From the NCBI RefSeq assembly GCF_016862915.1, contig NZ_BONW01000044.1:186001-250000 (forward strand): a stretch of DNA of 64,000 bases. The letters run 5' to 3'. A model generated the notes under the pieces. The model made no database searches. It saw only the letters and a list, made by a program, of their open reading frames with translations, and was not told the DNA's origin. Shown here in pieces: positions 9,272 to 19,152 of this stretch (its first letter is position 1; every line of letters starts with the position of its first letter). The translations under genes were made by a program, and so were the position numbers. Origin of the DNA: Plantactinospora endophytica. GTDB lineage: Bacteria; Actinomycetota; Actinomycetes; Mycobacteriales; Micromonosporaceae.

Positions 9272-9835
9272 CTAGACGCTCAGAAGGGCATGAACCGGTC
9301 GGGGCGCGAGCCGGTTCCGGCCGTCCAGGAAGCTCAACTCCAGCAGGACGGTGAACCCGGCCACCGTACCGCCGGCCCGCTCCACCAGCTCCAGGGTGGC
9401 CTGGGCCGTCCCACCGGTGGCGAGTACGTCGTCGACCACCAGCACCCGGTGTCCGGCCGTGAAGGCGTCCTGGTGCACCTCCAGGGTGGCCTCGCCGTAC
9501 TCCAGCGCGTAGGAGGCGGCGTAGGCGGCCCGGGGCAGCTTGCCGGCCTTGCGCACCGGCACCACCCCCACCCCGGTGGCGTACGCGATGGCGGCGGCCA
9601 CCACGAAGCCGCGCGCCTCGATCCCGACCACCACGTCGAACGAGTCCCGGCCGTGGTACGCGACGATGTCGTCGATCACCTGCCGGAACGCCGCACCGTC
9701 GGCGAACAACGGCATCAGGTCCTTGAACATGATGCCCGGCTTCGGGAAGTCGGGCACGTCCAGCACCCGGCTGGCCACCAACTGGGCGGTGACCGGTCCG
9801 CTGTCGCCGCGTACCTCGGTCGGGGTCTCCGTCAC
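9272..9835 (-). CDS. apt: adenine phosphoribosyltransferase
   Basis: This 187-residue enzyme condenses adenine with PRPP to give AMP (purine salvage). The PRPP-binding signature [14 protein letters not shown] lies at about residues 130-143. [14 protein letters not shown] (about 68-81) and the [14 protein letters not shown] segment near the N-terminus are family hallmarks. The GTG start at 9835 is preceded by AAAGGA at 6 bases. It sits between secF (81 bp upstream) and rel, the usual actinobacterial order secD-secF-apt-rel. Confidence 0.95.
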   Translation of the reverse strand: MTETPTEVRGDSGPVTAQLVASRVLDVPDFPKPGIMFKDLMPLFADGAAFRQVIDDIVAYHGRDSFDVVVGIEARGFVVAAAIAYATGVGVVPVRKAGKLPRAAYAASYALEYGEATLEVHQDAFTAGHRVLVVDDVLATGGTAQATLELVERAGGTVAGFTVLLELSFLDGRNRLAPRPVHALLSV

Positions 9836-9916
9836 ACTGCGTCCTTTCCGGGCGAAGGCGCCCGACGCGCCGCCTGGGGCGACGTGTCGGGCGCCTTGGT
9901 GTTCCGTTCGTCCGGC

Positions 9917-11143
9917 TCAGCGCCGCTTGCCACCGGGCCGGTTGCCGCCGGAGCGACCGCCCCGGGCACCGCCACCGGACCGCTTGCCCGACGGCCGGGT
10001 GCCGACCTTCGGTGCGGCGCCCGCCAGCGCGGTCGCCTCGCTCGCCGGGACCGGAGCCTCCTCGTCCACCGGCTGCTCGGCCGGCGTCTCGGTGTCCGGG
10101 CGGCCCTGGCTGGGCTGGCGGGCCGGGCGACGCGCGGCCGAGGTGTCCCGGCCGCCACCGGCCCGCCGGGCGAGCACCCGCTGGGTGTGCGTGCGGATCC
10201 TCGGCTCCCGCTCCTTCAGCGACACCAGCAGCGGCGTGGAGAAGAAGATCGAGGAGAAGAACGCGGCGCCCATACCGACGAAGAGCACCAGACCGAGGTC
10301 CTGGAGCGTGCCGGCACCGAGCAGTCCGGCCCCGATGAAGAGCAGGCCGCCCACCGGCAGCAGCGCGACCACCGAGGTGTTGATCGACCGCATCAGGGTC
10401 TGGTTGAGCGCCAGGTTGGCCGCCTCGGGGTACGTCTGGGTGCTGCCTCCGGTGATGCCCCGGGTGTTCTCCTGGATCTTGTCGAACACCACGACCGTGT
10501 CGTAGAGGGCGAAACCGAGGATGGTGAGGAAGCCGACGATGGTCGACGGGGTCACCTCGAAGCCGACCGCCGAGTAGATGCCGGCGGTGAGCACCAGGTC
10601 GAGGGCGAGACCGGCGACCGCGGCGATCGCCATCCGCAACTCGAACCGGAGCACCAGGTAGCCGGTGACCAGTACCAGGAAGATCACCAGACCGATCACG
10701 GCCCGCTGCGTGACCTGGGCCCCCCAGGCCGCGCTGACCCGGTTGTCGCTGATGGCGTCGACCTCGATGCCCAACTCACCGGCGATGGCGGTGCGTACCT
10801 CGGTGGCCTGGGTCTGGTCCAGCGGCGAGGTCCGGAACAGGTAGGTGGTGTCACCGACCTGCTGGCTGGAGACCACCTCCGCCGGCCCGTCCGCCGTCGT
10901 CTCACCGGCGAGCGCGGCGTGCACCGCCTCCTCGGCCCGGTGCATGGTGCCGACGCTGGTCGGCACCTGGAACTCGTTGCCGCCCTTGAACTCGATGCCG
11001 AGGCTGAAGCCCTGGATGATGAAGCTCAGTACGGTCAGCAGGACCAGACCACCGGAGATGCCGAACCACAGCTTCCGGCGGGGGACGATCGCGAGACCGG
11101 CTTCACCGCGGTACAAGCGGCCGGCGAGACCACTTCTGCTCAT
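9917..11143 (-). CDS. secF: protein translocase subunit SecF
   Basis: This 408-residue inner-membrane subunit assists proton-driven late steps of Sec export together with SecD. It has a first membrane segment at about residues 25-45, the conserved GIEFKGG after it, a periplasm-side domain, and five further membrane segments including [17 protein letters not shown], the SecF signature. The C-terminal ~90 residues are Arg/Gly/Pro-rich and cytoplasmic. The ATG lies one base after the secD stop, with GGAGG embedded in the secD 3' end, so translation is probably coupled. Confidence 0.96.
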   Translation of the reverse strand: MSRSGLAGRLYRGEAGLAIVPRRKLWFGISGGLVLLTVLSFIIQGFSLGIEFKGGNEFQVPTSVGTMHRAEEAVHAALAGETTADGPAEVVSSQQVGDTTYLFRTSPLDQTQATEVRTAIAGELGIEVDAISDNRVSAAWGAQVTQRAVIGLVIFLVLVTGYLVLRFELRMAIAAVAGLALDLVLTAGIYSAVGFEVTPSTIVGFLTILGFALYDTVVVFDKIQENTRGITGGSTQTYPEAANLALNQTLMRSINTSVVALLPVGGLLFIGAGLLGAGTLQDLGLVLFVGMGAAFFSSIFFSTPLLVSLKEREPRIRTHTQRVLARRAGGGRDTSAARRPARQPSQGRPDTETPAEQPVDEEAPVPASEATALAGAAPKVGTRPSGKRSGGGARGGRSGGNRPGGKRR

Positions 11144-11144
11144 C

Positions 11145-13040
11145 TCATGCCTCCTTCACGCGGGTCTTGCCGGTCGTCGGCGCCTCGTTCTCGGTGTGCG
11201 ACTCCAACGCCCGCCCCAGTCCGCTGACCCGTGGCGACAGGAACGCCGGGGTACGCGCGAACATCGTCATGATCGGATGCCGGAACAGGAAGACGACCAC
11301 CAGGTCGAGCAGGGTGGCCAGACCCAGCGCGAAGGCGAAGCCCTTCACCGTGCCGACCGAGACCAGGTAGAGCACCACGGCGGCCATGATCGAGATCGCG
11401 TTCGCCGAGATGATCGTCCGACGGGCCCGGATCCACGCCCGGGGCACCGCGCTACGCGGGCTCCGGCCCTCCCGGATCTCGTCCTTCAGTCGTTCGAAGT
11501 AGATGACGAAGGAGTCGGCGGCGACACCCAACGAGACGATGAAGCCGGCGATCCCGGCCAGCGTCAGGGTGAAGCCGATCTGCCGGCCGAGCAGCACCAG
11601 CGCGCCGAAGACCAGCGCGGCGGAGAGGACCAGGCTGAGGAAGATCACCGAGCCCAGCAGCCGGTAGTAGAAGAACGCGTAGATGACCACCAGCAGCATG
11701 CCGATGCCGGCGGCGAGCAGACCCGCCCGCAGGTGCTCGGTACCGAGCGTGGCGGTGATGTTCTGCGCCTCCTGCGCCTGGAAGGTCAGCGGCAGGGCGC
11801 CGTAGCGGAGCTGGCTGGCGAGTTCGCTGGCGGAGGCGTTGGTGAAGCTGCCGGTGATCTGCGAGTCGCCAGTCAGCACGCCCTGGATCTCGGGCGAGGA
11901 GATGATGTGGTTGTCGAGTACCACGGCGACCCGGCACTTGCCCTCGTCGCCCAGCGCCGCCTGGTCGCACTGGTTGTCGGTGTTGTTGAACGCCTCGCGG
12001 GTGAGGTTGGTCCACTTGCTCTGGCCGTCACCGGTGAAGTCCAGGCTGACCACCCACTGGCTGGTGGTCTGGTCCATCACGCCGTCGGCGTCCTGGACGT
12101 CGGTCCCCTCGACCTTGGCCACGTCCAGCAGGTTCTTCTGCTGCCCGCCCTCACAGGCGACCGCCTGCTCCTTGGACTCCTTGATCGAGCCCGGCGGGCG
12201 CTGGTCGAGCTTCTCGCAGGTGATGGTCGGAACGTTGAACTGGATGTTCGCCGGCAGCGCCCGGATCTCCTGCGGCGTCAGGTCGGCGAACGGCTTGAGC
12301 TTCTCGGCCAGCGTCGGGTCCGCGCTGAAGTCGGCCGGCGCCTGGAGCGCGCTCGCGGCGGCCCAGGCCGCCGCGCCGACCTTCTGCTCCACCGCCGCGC
12401 GCTGGGCCGCCACGGTCTGGTCGACGGGCGCGGCCGGCGGTGCGCTGGCCGGGGCGCTCGGCGTCGGCGAGGCGCTGCCGGACGGCGTGGGCGTCGGAGC
12501 CGGTGCGCCGCCACCCTGGCCACCACCGGCGCCCGGCGACGAGGTCACCGCCGGGGACGGGCTGCCGGACGGGGCGGGGCTGCCGGACGGGGCCGGGCTG
12601 GCGGAGGCGCTGGGAGCCGGCTGGGTGTTGACCGGGCCGCCGCCGTCGACGGTCTTGAGCACCTTGCGGAAGCGCAGCTCGGCCGGGGTGCCGACGTCGT
12701 CGAGGTCGGCGTTCTGCCCCGGTACGGAGATCACGATGTTGCGGTTGCCCTCGGTCACCACCTCGGCCTCGGCGACGCCACGGCCGTCCACCCGCGCCTG
12801 GATGATGCCCCGGGCCTCCTCCAGCGAGCCGGCCGGCGGCGCCTGGCCGGCCTCGGTGGCCGCCTCCAGGGTCATCCGGGTGCCGCCGATGAGATCCAGG
12901 CCGAGCTTGGGCTCAAGCCGATCCATCCAACCGCCCTTGGCCCCGGCGGCGAAGAACACCAGAAGGTAGAGGACGGTGAAGATCAACCCTAGGACGGCCA
13001 GCTGCCGCCCGGGTCGCATCTGTCCCTGAGGTGGTGCCAC
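11145..13040 (-). CDS. secD: protein translocase subunit SecD
   Basis: This 631-residue partner of SecF has an N-terminal membrane segment (about 14-34), then KLGLDLIGGTRMTLE, a large extracytoplasmic domain, and five C-terminal membrane segments with GVAADSFVIYFERLKDEIREG near residue 510. A low-complexity Pro/Ser/Ala/Gly stretch of roughly 70 residues (about 135-205) interrupts the extracytoplasmic domain between SecD-conserved parts. This makes the protein longer than typical enterobacterial-like domain spacing would need. GTG is the start with AGGAAAG upstream. The gene is first in a secD-secF pair, itself downstream of yajC. Confidence 0.95.
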   Translation of the reverse strand: MAPPQGQMRPGRQLAVLGLIFTVLYLLVFFAAGAKGGWMDRLEPKLGLDLIGGTRMTLEAATEAGQAPPAGSLEEARGIIQARVDGRGVAEAEVVTEGNRNIVISVPGQNADLDDVGTPAELRFRKVLKTVDGGGPVNTQPAPSASASPAPSGSPAPSGSPSPAVTSSPGAGGGQGGGAPAPTPTPSGSASPTPSAPASAPPAAPVDQTVAAQRAAVEQKVGAAAWAAASALQAPADFSADPTLAEKLKPFADLTPQEIRALPANIQFNVPTITCEKLDQRPPGSIKESKEQAVACEGGQQKNLLDVAKVEGTDVQDADGVMDQTTSQWVVSLDFTGDGQSKWTNLTREAFNNTDNQCDQAALGDEGKCRVAVVLDNHIISSPEIQGVLTGDSQITGSFTNASASELASQLRYGALPLTFQAQEAQNITATLGTEHLRAGLLAAGIGMLLVVIYAFFYYRLLGSVIFLSLVLSAALVFGALVLLGRQIGFTLTLAGIAGFIVSLGVAADSFVIYFERLKDEIREGRSPRSAVPRAWIRARRTIISANAISIMAAVVLYLVSVGTVKGFAFALGLATLLDLVVVFLFRHPIMTMFARTPAFLSPRVSGLGRALESHTENEAPTTGKTRVKEA

Positions 13041-13129
13041 GGCTTTCCTGTCTCCCTGCGCGGTTCGGCCGCTAGTGGTGGGCGGCGGGTCGGGCGGGCG
13101 GCGGCGAAGTCCGACGCCATGCGTAGCGC

Positions 13130-13151
13130 ACCGGTGGGTGGTCCCACCGGT
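13130..13151. terminator. hairpin between yajC and secD
   Basis: A perfect 9-bp stem (ACCGGTGGG / CCCACCGGT) with a 4-nt loop lies in the 161-bp gap between yajC and secD. It could act as a partial terminator or as an mRNA-processing or stability element, since the flanking genes point the same way. The bases next to it (13156-13170) are unusually AT-rich for this genome. Confidence 0.4.
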
Positions 13152-13201
13152 CCGTCAATCAATTATTGTCGATGCCGGACCTGCCCCGTCGGGCGGGTCG
13201 G

Positions 13202-13540
13202 TCATTCCTTGGCGTCGACCTCTTCCGGCACCGACTCGACCCGCTCGGCGGTCTTGGTGACCCGGGCGATCGCCGGTCGCGCGTACCGGGTCTGCACACC
13301 GGGCGCCACCTCGAGCATCACGGTCTCGTCGTCCACGCTGGTGACGGTGCCGTAGAGACCGCCGATGGTGACCACCTCGTCGCCGGGGCCGATCGAGGAC
13401 TGCATCTGCTCGGCCTCACGGCGCCGCTTCTGCTGCGGCCGGATCATCATGAAGTACATGACGACGAAGAGCAGGACAATCATGAGGAGCGGCATGAAAC
13501 TGCCGGGCCCGCCGCCGCTCTGTGCTGCCAACAAAGGCAC
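13202..13540 (-). CDS. yajC: preprotein translocase accessory subunit YajC
   Basis: This 112-residue small membrane protein associates with SecDF. It has one membrane segment (about residues 15-33) followed by the family motif MIRPQQKRRREAEQM, then a short beta-rich cytoplasmic domain (GDEVVTIGGLYGTVTSVDDE). GTG is the start; GGAAGG lies about 10 bases upstream. It stands between ruvB and secD, which is the conserved order ruvCAB-yajC-secD-secF. Confidence 0.93.
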   Translation of the reverse strand: MPLLAAQSGGGPGSFMPLLMIVLLFVVMYFMMIRPQQKRRREAEQMQSSIGPGDEVVTIGGLYGTVTSVDDETVMLEVAPGVQTRYARPAIARVTKTAERVESVPEEVDAKE

Positions 13541-13675
13541 TGTTACGACCTTCCCTCGGCCTCGTCACGGCATCGGAATGCCGGAGCGGAGGCAGGAACT
13601 CACGTCCTGTACAAACCGCGGCGAGTCTAGTCCCTGCACCTGAGAACGCCGAATGCGGCACGGATCACGAACGGA

Positions 13676-14743
13676 TCACACATCCGGGGACCCTGTGGCG
13701 AAGAGATCGGGCACCGCGGGCCCGCTAGTACCAAATGTACCATTAGGGGGAGTACGTCCCAAGTGCCGCCAAGCAGCCTCGGTGGCCACCCGCCCCCGGG
13801 GCGTACGGGCCAGCAGACCGGCCCTGACCAGGAAGGGCTCGCAGACCTCCTCGACCGTGTCCGGCTGCTCCCCCACCGCCACCGCCAGGGTCGACAGCCC
13901 CACCGGCCCGCCCCGGAACGAGTCGACCAGCGCGGTCAGCACCGCCCGGTCCAGCCGGTCCAGGCCCAGCTCGTCCACGTCGTAGACGCGCAGCGCGGCC
14001 TGTGCGGTCTCCAGCGTCACCGTCCCGTCGGCCCGGACCTCCGCGAAGTCGCGTACCCGCCGGAGCAGGCGGTTGGCGATCCGGGGCGTACCCCGGGACC
14101 GGCCGGCGATCTCCGCCGAACCGCCCTCGGTGATCGGCACCCGGAGAATCCGCGCCGACCGCTGGAGCAGCACGTCCAACTCGTCCGGGGAATAGAAGTC
14201 GAGGTGCGCCACGAAGCCGAACCGGTCCCGCATCGGGCCGGTCAGCAGCCCGGACCGGGTGGTCGCGCCGACCAGGGTGAACGGCTCCACGTCCAGCGGG
14301 ATCGCGGTCGCCCCCGGCCCCTTGCCCACCACCACGTCGACCCGGAAGTCCTCCATCGCGCTGTAGAGCAGCTCCTCGGCCGGCTTGGCGATCCGGTGGA
14401 TCTCGTCGATGAAGAGGACGTCGCCCTCGGTCAGGCTGGTCAGGATCGCGGCGAGGTCACCGGAGCGCTCGATCGCCGGACCGCTGGTCACCCGGATCCC
14501 GGCGCCCAGCTCGGCGGCGACGATGTTCGCCAGGGTCGTCTTACCCAAGCCGGGCGGCCCGGACAGCAGAATGTGGTCCGGTGGGGCGCCCCGGCCCATC
14601 GCGCCGCGCAGCAGCAGGTCGAGCTGGTCGCGTACCCGGTGCTGGGCGATGAAGTCGGCGAGCCGCTTCGGGCGTACGGTCGCCTCGGCGTCCCGCTCCG
14701 CGTCGCTGGCGTACGCCGAGATCAGCCCCTCCGGATCGGTCAC
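13676..14743 (-). CDS. ruvB: Holliday junction branch-migration ATPase RuvB
   Basis: This 355-residue AAA+ motor drives branch migration on RuvA-bound Holliday junctions. Walker A (GPPGLGKTT, about residues 62-70), Walker B (LFIDEIHR, about 113-120), the arginine-finger region ([12 protein letters not shown]) and the C-terminal winged helix are present. GTG is the start and shares four bases (GTGA) with the ruvA stop, which implies translational coupling. The last ~20 residues after the winged helix are unconserved. Confidence 0.97.
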   Translation of the reverse strand: MTDPEGLISAYASDAERDAEATVRPKRLADFIAQHRVRDQLDLLLRGAMGRGAPPDHILLSGPPGLGKTTLANIVAAELGAGIRVTSGPAIERSGDLAAILTSLTEGDVLFIDEIHRIAKPAEELLYSAMEDFRVDVVVGKGPGATAIPLDVEPFTLVGATTRSGLLTGPMRDRFGFVAHLDFYSPDELDVLLQRSARILRVPITEGGSAEIAGRSRGTPRIANRLLRRVRDFAEVRADGTVTLETAQAALRVYDVDELGLDRLDRAVLTALVDSFRGGPVGLSTLAVAVGEQPDTVEEVCEPFLVRAGLLARTPRGRVATEAAWRHLGRTPPNGTFGTSGPAVPDLFATGSPDV

Positions 14744-15342
14744 CGGGTCCTGCCCAGCAGCCGGATGGCCTGCTTCAGCAGCACCGGCACCGGCGGGACC
14801 TCACCGTCGACGGTCTCCGCCACCGCCGCCACCGCCTGGTCCGCCTGGGACGCCGTCCAGCCCAGCCCGACCAGCGCCTGCCGTACCTGCTCCGGCCAGG
14901 CACCGGCGGTGACCCCGGCCGCGCCGTCCGGGCCGACCGGGATCGGGCCGATCCGGTCCCGCAACTCCAGCACCAACCGCTCCGCGCCCTTCTTGCCGAT
15001 CCCGGGCACCCGGGTCAGGGTGCCGGTGTCGCCGTTCGCGATCGCCTTGCGCACCACGTCCGGGGCGTGCACGGCGAGCACCGCCTGGGCGAGCCGGGGG
15101 CCGACCCCGCTGGCGGTCTGGAGCAACTCGAAGAGCTGCTTCTCGTCGTCGTCGGCGAAGCCGTAGAGGGTCAGCGAATCCTCCCGGACCACCAGGCTGG
15201 TGGCCAGCCGGGCGGGCGAGCCGACGCGCAGCCCGGCCAGGGTCCCCGGCGCGCACTGCACTGCCAGCCCCACCCCGCCGACCTCGATGACCGCGCCGTC
15301 CGGGGACAGCCCGGCGACCACACCCCGGACACTGGCGATCAT
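14740..15342 (-). CDS. ruvA: Holliday junction DNA-binding protein RuvA
   Basis: This 200-residue protein has the N-terminal OB fold ([20 protein letters not shown]), two helix-hairpin-helix motifs ([14 protein letters not shown] and [16 protein letters not shown]) and a C-terminal RuvB-binding domain (residues ~150-200), which is the full family length. The ATG overlaps the ruvC stop as ATGA, and the gene overlaps ruvB by four bases, so ruvC-ruvA-ruvB form one tightly coupled operon. GGGAGGA provides the Shine-Dalgarno inside ruvC. Confidence 0.97.
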   Translation of the reverse strand: MIASVRGVVAGLSPDGAVIEVGGVGLAVQCAPGTLAGLRVGSPARLATSLVVREDSLTLYGFADDDEKQLFELLQTASGVGPRLAQAVLAVHAPDVVRKAIANGDTGTLTRVPGIGKKGAERLVLELRDRIGPIPVGPDGAAGVTAGAWPEQVRQALVGLGWTASQADQAVAAVAETVDGEVPPVPVLLKQAIRLLGRTR

Positions 15343-15932
15343 CGCGTTCCTCCCTGTCGCTTCGGGCCGGGCCGGCCCGGTGCGCCCGGTCGGGCGCCCG
15401 TCCGGGACGCGGCCGTGCGCTGCCGGACCGCGTCGGCCGCCGCCGCGATCCTGGCCCGGGTGCCGCCGCGCCAGATGTGGCAGATCGCCAGCGCCAGCGC
15501 GTCGGCGGCGTCGGCCGGCCGGGGCGGCTCGGCCAGTCGCAGCAGCCGGGTCACCATCGCCATCATCTGCGCCTTGTCCGCCTGGCCGGAACCGGTGATC
15601 GCCGCCTTGACTTCGCTCGGGGTGTACGTCTGCACCGGCAGTCCGGCCCGGGCACCGGCCAGCACCGCCACCGCACTCGCCTGCGCGGTGCCCATCACCG
15701 TCCGCACGTTGTGCTGGCTGAACACCCGCTCCACCGCCACGCTCTCCGGCCGGTGCTCGGCGACCAGCCGGGTCAGTTCGGTGTCCAGGTGCAGCAGGCG
15801 CAGCGGCAGCTCGTCGGCCGGATCGGTGTAGACGACGTAGTACGCCACCAGGGTGCACGGCCGGCCGGGCACGCCCTCGACCACGCCGACCCCGCACCGG
15901 GTCAGCCCCGGGTCGACGCCCAGCACCCGCAC
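15339..15932 (-). CDS. ruvC: crossover junction endodeoxyribonuclease RuvC
   Basis: This 197-residue RNase H-fold nuclease resolves Holliday junctions. The four acidic catalytic residues are recognisable: Asp in VLGVDPGLT (about residue 7), Glu in [11 protein letters not shown] (about 68), and two Asp in [14 protein letters not shown] (about 140). The C-terminal ~25 residues are a basic, Arg/Gly/Pro-rich extension. I choose the GTG at 15932 because conserved sequence begins there and a G-rich GGAGGGGG precedes it. It is the first gene of ruvCAB. The usual upstream neighbour yebC is absent here and lies 18 kb away. Confidence 0.96.
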   Translation of the reverse strand: MRVLGVDPGLTRCGVGVVEGVPGRPCTLVAYYVVYTDPADELPLRLLHLDTELTRLVAEHRPESVAVERVFSQHNVRTVMGTAQASAVAVLAGARAGLPVQTYTPSEVKAAITGSGQADKAQMMAMVTRLLRLAEPPRPADAADALALAICHIWRGGTRARIAAAADAVRQRTAASRTGARPGAPGRPGPKRQGGTR

Positions 15933-15956
15933 GCCGCCCCCTCCCCGTGCCGCAGC

Positions 15957-15972
15957 ACGTACGTGTGTTCGA
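15957..15972 (-). promoter_or_regulatory. LexA/SOS-like box upstream of ruvC
   Basis: Read on the minus strand the site is TCGAAC-ACAC-GTACGT. The actinobacterial/Gram-positive SOS consensus is TCGAAC-N4-GTTCGA, so one half is perfect and the other differs at two positions. It ends 25 bp before the ruvC GTG, and a TAGGGT hexamer just upstream could be the -10. ruvC is a known SOS gene in mycobacteria, so LexA control is plausible. Confidence 0.5.
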
Positions 15973-16159
15973 CACCCTACCGACCTGCGCCGGGGCCGGA
16001 AACGCCGACACGCCCGTACCCGATCATCAGCGGCGCCGGCTGGCCGACCCCGGCGGTGCACCGGCCGATCTCGGTCAGGCTCACCGGGCGAAGCTGACCC
16101 GGCGACACCGCTCCGGGTGGGGCGGCCAGCACTGCTCCGCCTTCCGGGCCCGGTAGCCG

Positions 16160-16187
16160 CCACATAGGCCCGTACCGGAGTATGTGG
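16160..16187 (+). promoter_or_regulatory. palindromic site upstream of the 3-hydroxybutyrate dehydrogenase-like gene
   Basis: CCACATA (16160-16166) and TATGTGG (16181-16187) form a perfect 7-bp dyad with a 14-bp spacer, partly extended by GCC/GGC flanks. It lies about 48 bp before the SDR start in a 302-bp gap between divergent ruvC and SDR genes. It may bind the downstream PucR-type regulator; this is inference. Confidence 0.35.
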
Positions 16188-16234
16188 CCGCCGCCCATGT
16201 GCCGCCGCCCGGTTGGCTCGTAGCTTTTTCGGCC

Positions 16235-17089
16235 ATGACGGTAGAACCCGGTCGGGACGACCAGGCCGCGCGGCGGCGGCAACAGGAGCCCGGATCGCCG
16301 GGTGCTGCGGACGGTGCCGACCAGGCCGTCGCGCAGGTCGTCCGGCTCGACCTGTCCGGCCGGACCGCCCTGGTCACCGGCGGCGCCAGCGGTATCGGCC
16401 GGGCCTGCGCCGTCCGGCTGGCCGCAGCCGGCGCGAAGGTGATAGTCGTCGACCGGGACGCCGACCGGGCCGAGGCGGTCGCCGCCGAGATCGGCGGTCG
16501 GGCGCTCGGGCTGGACCTCGCCGACCCGGGTGCCGCCGAGCGGATCGACGCCGGGCTGGACATCGTGGTCAACAACGCCGGGCTCCAGCACGTGGCGCCG
16601 GTCGACGAGTTCCCGCCGGACCGCTTCGACCACCTGCACCGGGTGATGGTGACGGCGCCCTTCCTGATCGTCCGGCGGGCGCTGCCGCACATGTACGCGC
16701 ACGGCTGGGGCCGGGTCGTCAACATCTCCTCGGTGCACGGGCTGCGCGCCTCGCCGTTCAAGTCGGCGTACGTCTCGGCGAAGCACGCGCTGGAAGGGCT
16801 CTCCAAGGTCGTCGCGCTGGAGGGCGCGGCGCACGGGGTGACGGCCAACTGCGTCAACCCGGCGTACGTGCGGACTCCGCTGGTCGAGGGCCAGATCGCC
16901 GCGCAGGCGAGCGCGCACGGCATCGCCGAGACCGAGGTGATCGAACGGATCATGCTGGCCCGGGCGGCGATCAAACGGCTGATCGAGCCGGCCGAGGTCG
17001 CCGAACTCGTCGCCTACCTCTGCTCCCCCGCCGCCTCCTTCCTCACCGGCGCGTCGATCCCGCTCGACGGGGGCTGGACGGCGAACTGA
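16235..17089 (+). CDS. SDR oxidoreductase, 3-hydroxybutyrate dehydrogenase-like
   Basis: This 284-residue classical short-chain dehydrogenase has an unconserved N-terminal ~40 residues, then the NAD-binding TGGASGIG motif (about residues 48-55), [11 protein letters not shown] (about 112-122), the catalytic Ser in NISSVHG and YxxxK in YVSAKHA, and a C-terminal LDGGW. The phrase [14 protein letters not shown] is characteristic of D-3-hydroxybutyrate dehydrogenases, which link polyhydroxybutyrate or ketone-body breakdown to acetoacetate. ATG at 16235 is chosen; the frame extends upstream without conserved sequence. The gene directly precedes a PucR-type regulator. Confidence 0.78.
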   Translation: MTVEPGRDDQAARRRQQEPGSPGAADGADQAVAQVVRLDLSGRTALVTGGASGIGRACAVRLAAAGAKVIVVDRDADRAEAVAAEIGGRALGLDLADPGAAERIDAGLDIVVNNAGLQHVAPVDEFPPDRFDHLHRVMVTAPFLIVRRALPHMYAHGWGRVVNISSVHGLRASPFKSAYVSAKHALEGLSKVVALEGAAHGVTANCVNPAYVRTPLVEGQIAAQASAHGIAETEVIERIMLARAAIKRLIEPAEVAELVAYLCSPAASFLTGASIPLDGGWTAN

Positions 17090-17180
17090 GGTGGGTGCCT
17101 CCGGCGGGATCGACGAGGGCACCCCCGGCAGCACCCGTATGGGCGCCTCGCGCGGTGCCGAGCTGGGCACCTCCCGCAGA

Positions 17181-19133
17181 ATGGACCCCGTGTCCTCGCC
17201 GATCGAGTTCCTGGAGCTGCTCGCCCGGGAGGCCGCTCCGGTCGAGTTCGAGGGGCCGCTGGTGGCCGCCCGGGCCGCCGGGGTACCCGCCGAACGGCTT
17301 GCCGAGCTTGAGGCGTCAAAGGTGGTCGCGCTGCGGGTACGGGCCCTGCTGGAGCGGCGACGGCGCCGCGAGGCGGAGCTGTCCGGCCTGTACGACACCG
17401 CCAGCGACCTGGCCGGGCTGCGCGACTCGGACGCCGTACTGCGGGCGATCGTGCACCGGGCCCGGCACCTGCTCGGCACCGACGTGGCGTACATGACGCT
17501 TGTCGACGACGACCGGGGCGACACGTACATGCGGGTCACCGACGGGTCGATCTCGGCCCGGTTCCAGGGGCTCCGGCTGCCGATGGGCGCCGGACTCGGT
17601 GGCCTGGTGGCCCAGACCGGCAGCCCGTACGCGACCGCGAACTATCCCGAGGACGCGAGGTTCCACCACACCGGGGAGATCGACGCCGGGGTGGGCGAGG
17701 AGGGCCTGGTCGCCATCCTCGGGGTACCGCTGCGGCTCGGCTCCCGGGTGATCGGGGTGCTCTACGCGGCCAACCGCTCGGCCCGGCCGTTCGCCCGGGA
17801 GGAGGTGTCGCTGCTGCTCTCGCTGGCCGCGCATGCGGCGGTGGCGATCGACACCGCGCGGCTGCTCGCCGAGACCCGGGCCGCGCTGGCGGAGCTGTCG
17901 GCGGCCAACTCGACCATCCAGGCGCACAGCGCGTCGGTGGAGCGGGCCGCCGCCGCGCACGACCGGATGACCTCGCTGGTGCTGCGCGGCGGCGGGGTGG
18001 AGGACGTGGCGGCGGCGGTGACCGAGGTGCTCGGCGGCGCGCTGCTGGCGCTGGACGCCGAGGGCCGGACGCTGGCCCGGGTCGGCGAGATCGGCGAGCC
18101 GGACCGGACGGCGCTGGACGAGGCGGTGGTGGCGTCGCGTACCGAGGGGCGCAGCGTGCGCCGGGGCGACCTCTGGTACGCCGCCGTGGTCGCCGGTACG
18201 GAGAACCTCGGTGCCCTGGTGTCCCGCCCGGACGAGGAACTGGTCGACGCCGACCAGCGGATCCTGGAGCGGGCGGCGCTGGTCACCGCACTGCTGTTGC
18301 TGTTCCGGCAGAGCGTCGCCGAGGCCGAGGGGCGGGTCCGGGGCGAACTGCTGGACGACCTGATCGCCCGGCCGGTGACCGACGTCGCCGCGCTGCGCGG
18401 CCGGGCCCGCCGGCTCGGCGTGGACCTGGACGCCCCGCACGTGCTGGTGGCGGTCGGCGACGACGCGATGGCCGACAGCACCTCGGTCCGGCAGCGGGTC
18501 ACCTCGTGGGCCAGCACGTACGCCTCGGCCCAGGGTGGCCTGGCGGCGGCCCGGGACGGCCGGGCGGTGCTGATGCTGCCGGGCGGTGACGCCGGTGCGG
18601 CGGCCCGGACGGTGGTCCGGGACCTGTCCCGGGCGCTGGGCCGGCCGGTCACCGCCGGGGCGGGCGGGCCGGCGGCCGGTCCCGCCTCGCTGGCCGGGGC
18701 GGCCCGGGCGGCCGACCGCTGCCTGACCGCGCTGCGGGCGCTGGGTCGGGCCGGCGAGGGCGCCAGCAGCGCGGAACTCGGCTTCGTCGGGCTGCTGCTC
18801 GGCGCGGTCGAGGAGGGCGGCGACCGGGAGGTGGCCCGGTTCCTCGTCGACACCGTCGGCCCGGTGGTCGACTACGACGCCCGTCGGGGCACCGCGCTGG
18901 TGAAGACCCTGGAGGCGTACTTCGGGGTCGGTGGCAGCCTGGCTCGGGCGGCGGAGGTGCTGCACGTGCACGTGAACACGGTGACCCAGCGGCTGGACCG
19001 GGTCGGGCAACTGCTCGGGCCGGAGTGGCAGAAGCCGGAGCGGGCGCTGGAGGTGCAGCTCGCCCTGCGCCTGCACCGGCTGCGTGCCGCCTCCGGCGCG
19101 GCCGGCGCCGAAAGCCGGACAGACCTGGTCTGA
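17181..19133 (+). CDS. PucR-family transcriptional regulator with GAF domain
   Basis: This ~650-residue regulator has three parts. There is an N-terminal helical segment plus a GAF-type sensor domain (about residues 75-220, LGTDVAYMTLVDDDRGD to LAAHAAVAIDTARLLAE). A middle region resembles the CdaR/GGDEF-like domain. At the C-terminus is a PucR helix-turn-helix (LARAAEVLHVHVNTVTQRLDR, about 590-612). Such proteins activate catabolic genes in response to small molecules. It follows the 3-hydroxybutyrate dehydrogenase-like gene by 91 bp (or 1 bp if the GTG at 17091 is used), so it probably controls that gene. The start is uncertain; I prefer ATG 17181 because the sequence before it is low complexity. 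Confidence 0.8.
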   Translation: MDPVSSPIEFLELLAREAAPVEFEGPLVAARAAGVPAERLAELEASKVVALRVRALLERRRRREAELSGLYDTASDLAGLRDSDAVLRAIVHRARHLLGTDVAYMTLVDDDRGDTYMRVTDGSISARFQGLRLPMGAGLGGLVAQTGSPYATANYPEDARFHHTGEIDAGVGEEGLVAILGVPLRLGSRVIGVLYAANRSARPFAREEVSLLLSLAAHAAVAIDTARLLAETRAALAELSAANSTIQAHSASVERAAAAHDRMTSLVLRGGGVEDVAAAVTEVLGGALLALDAEGRTLARVGEIGEPDRTALDEAVVASRTEGRSVRRGDLWYAAVVAGTENLGALVSRPDEELVDADQRILERAALVTALLLLFRQSVAEAEGRVRGELLDDLIARPVTDVAALRGRARRLGVDLDAPHVLVAVGDDAMADSTSVRQRVTSWASTYASAQGGLAAARDGRAVLMLPGGDAGAAARTVVRDLSRALGRPVTAGAGGPAAGPASLAGAARAADRCLTALRALGRAGEGASSAELGFVGLLLGAVEEGGDREVARFLVDTVGPVVDYDARRGTALVKTLEAYFGVGGSLARAAEVLHVHVNTVTQRLDRVGQLLGPEWQKPERALEVQLALRLHRLRAASGAAGAESRTDLV

Positions 19134-19152
19134 GTAGTCGGAAAACCGTCGG

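Noticed and set aside
17091-17180. Extra 30 N-terminal residues of the PucR regulator
   Set aside because: A GTG exists one base after the previous stop, but the residues are low complexity and unlike the family start. It stays as an alternative only.
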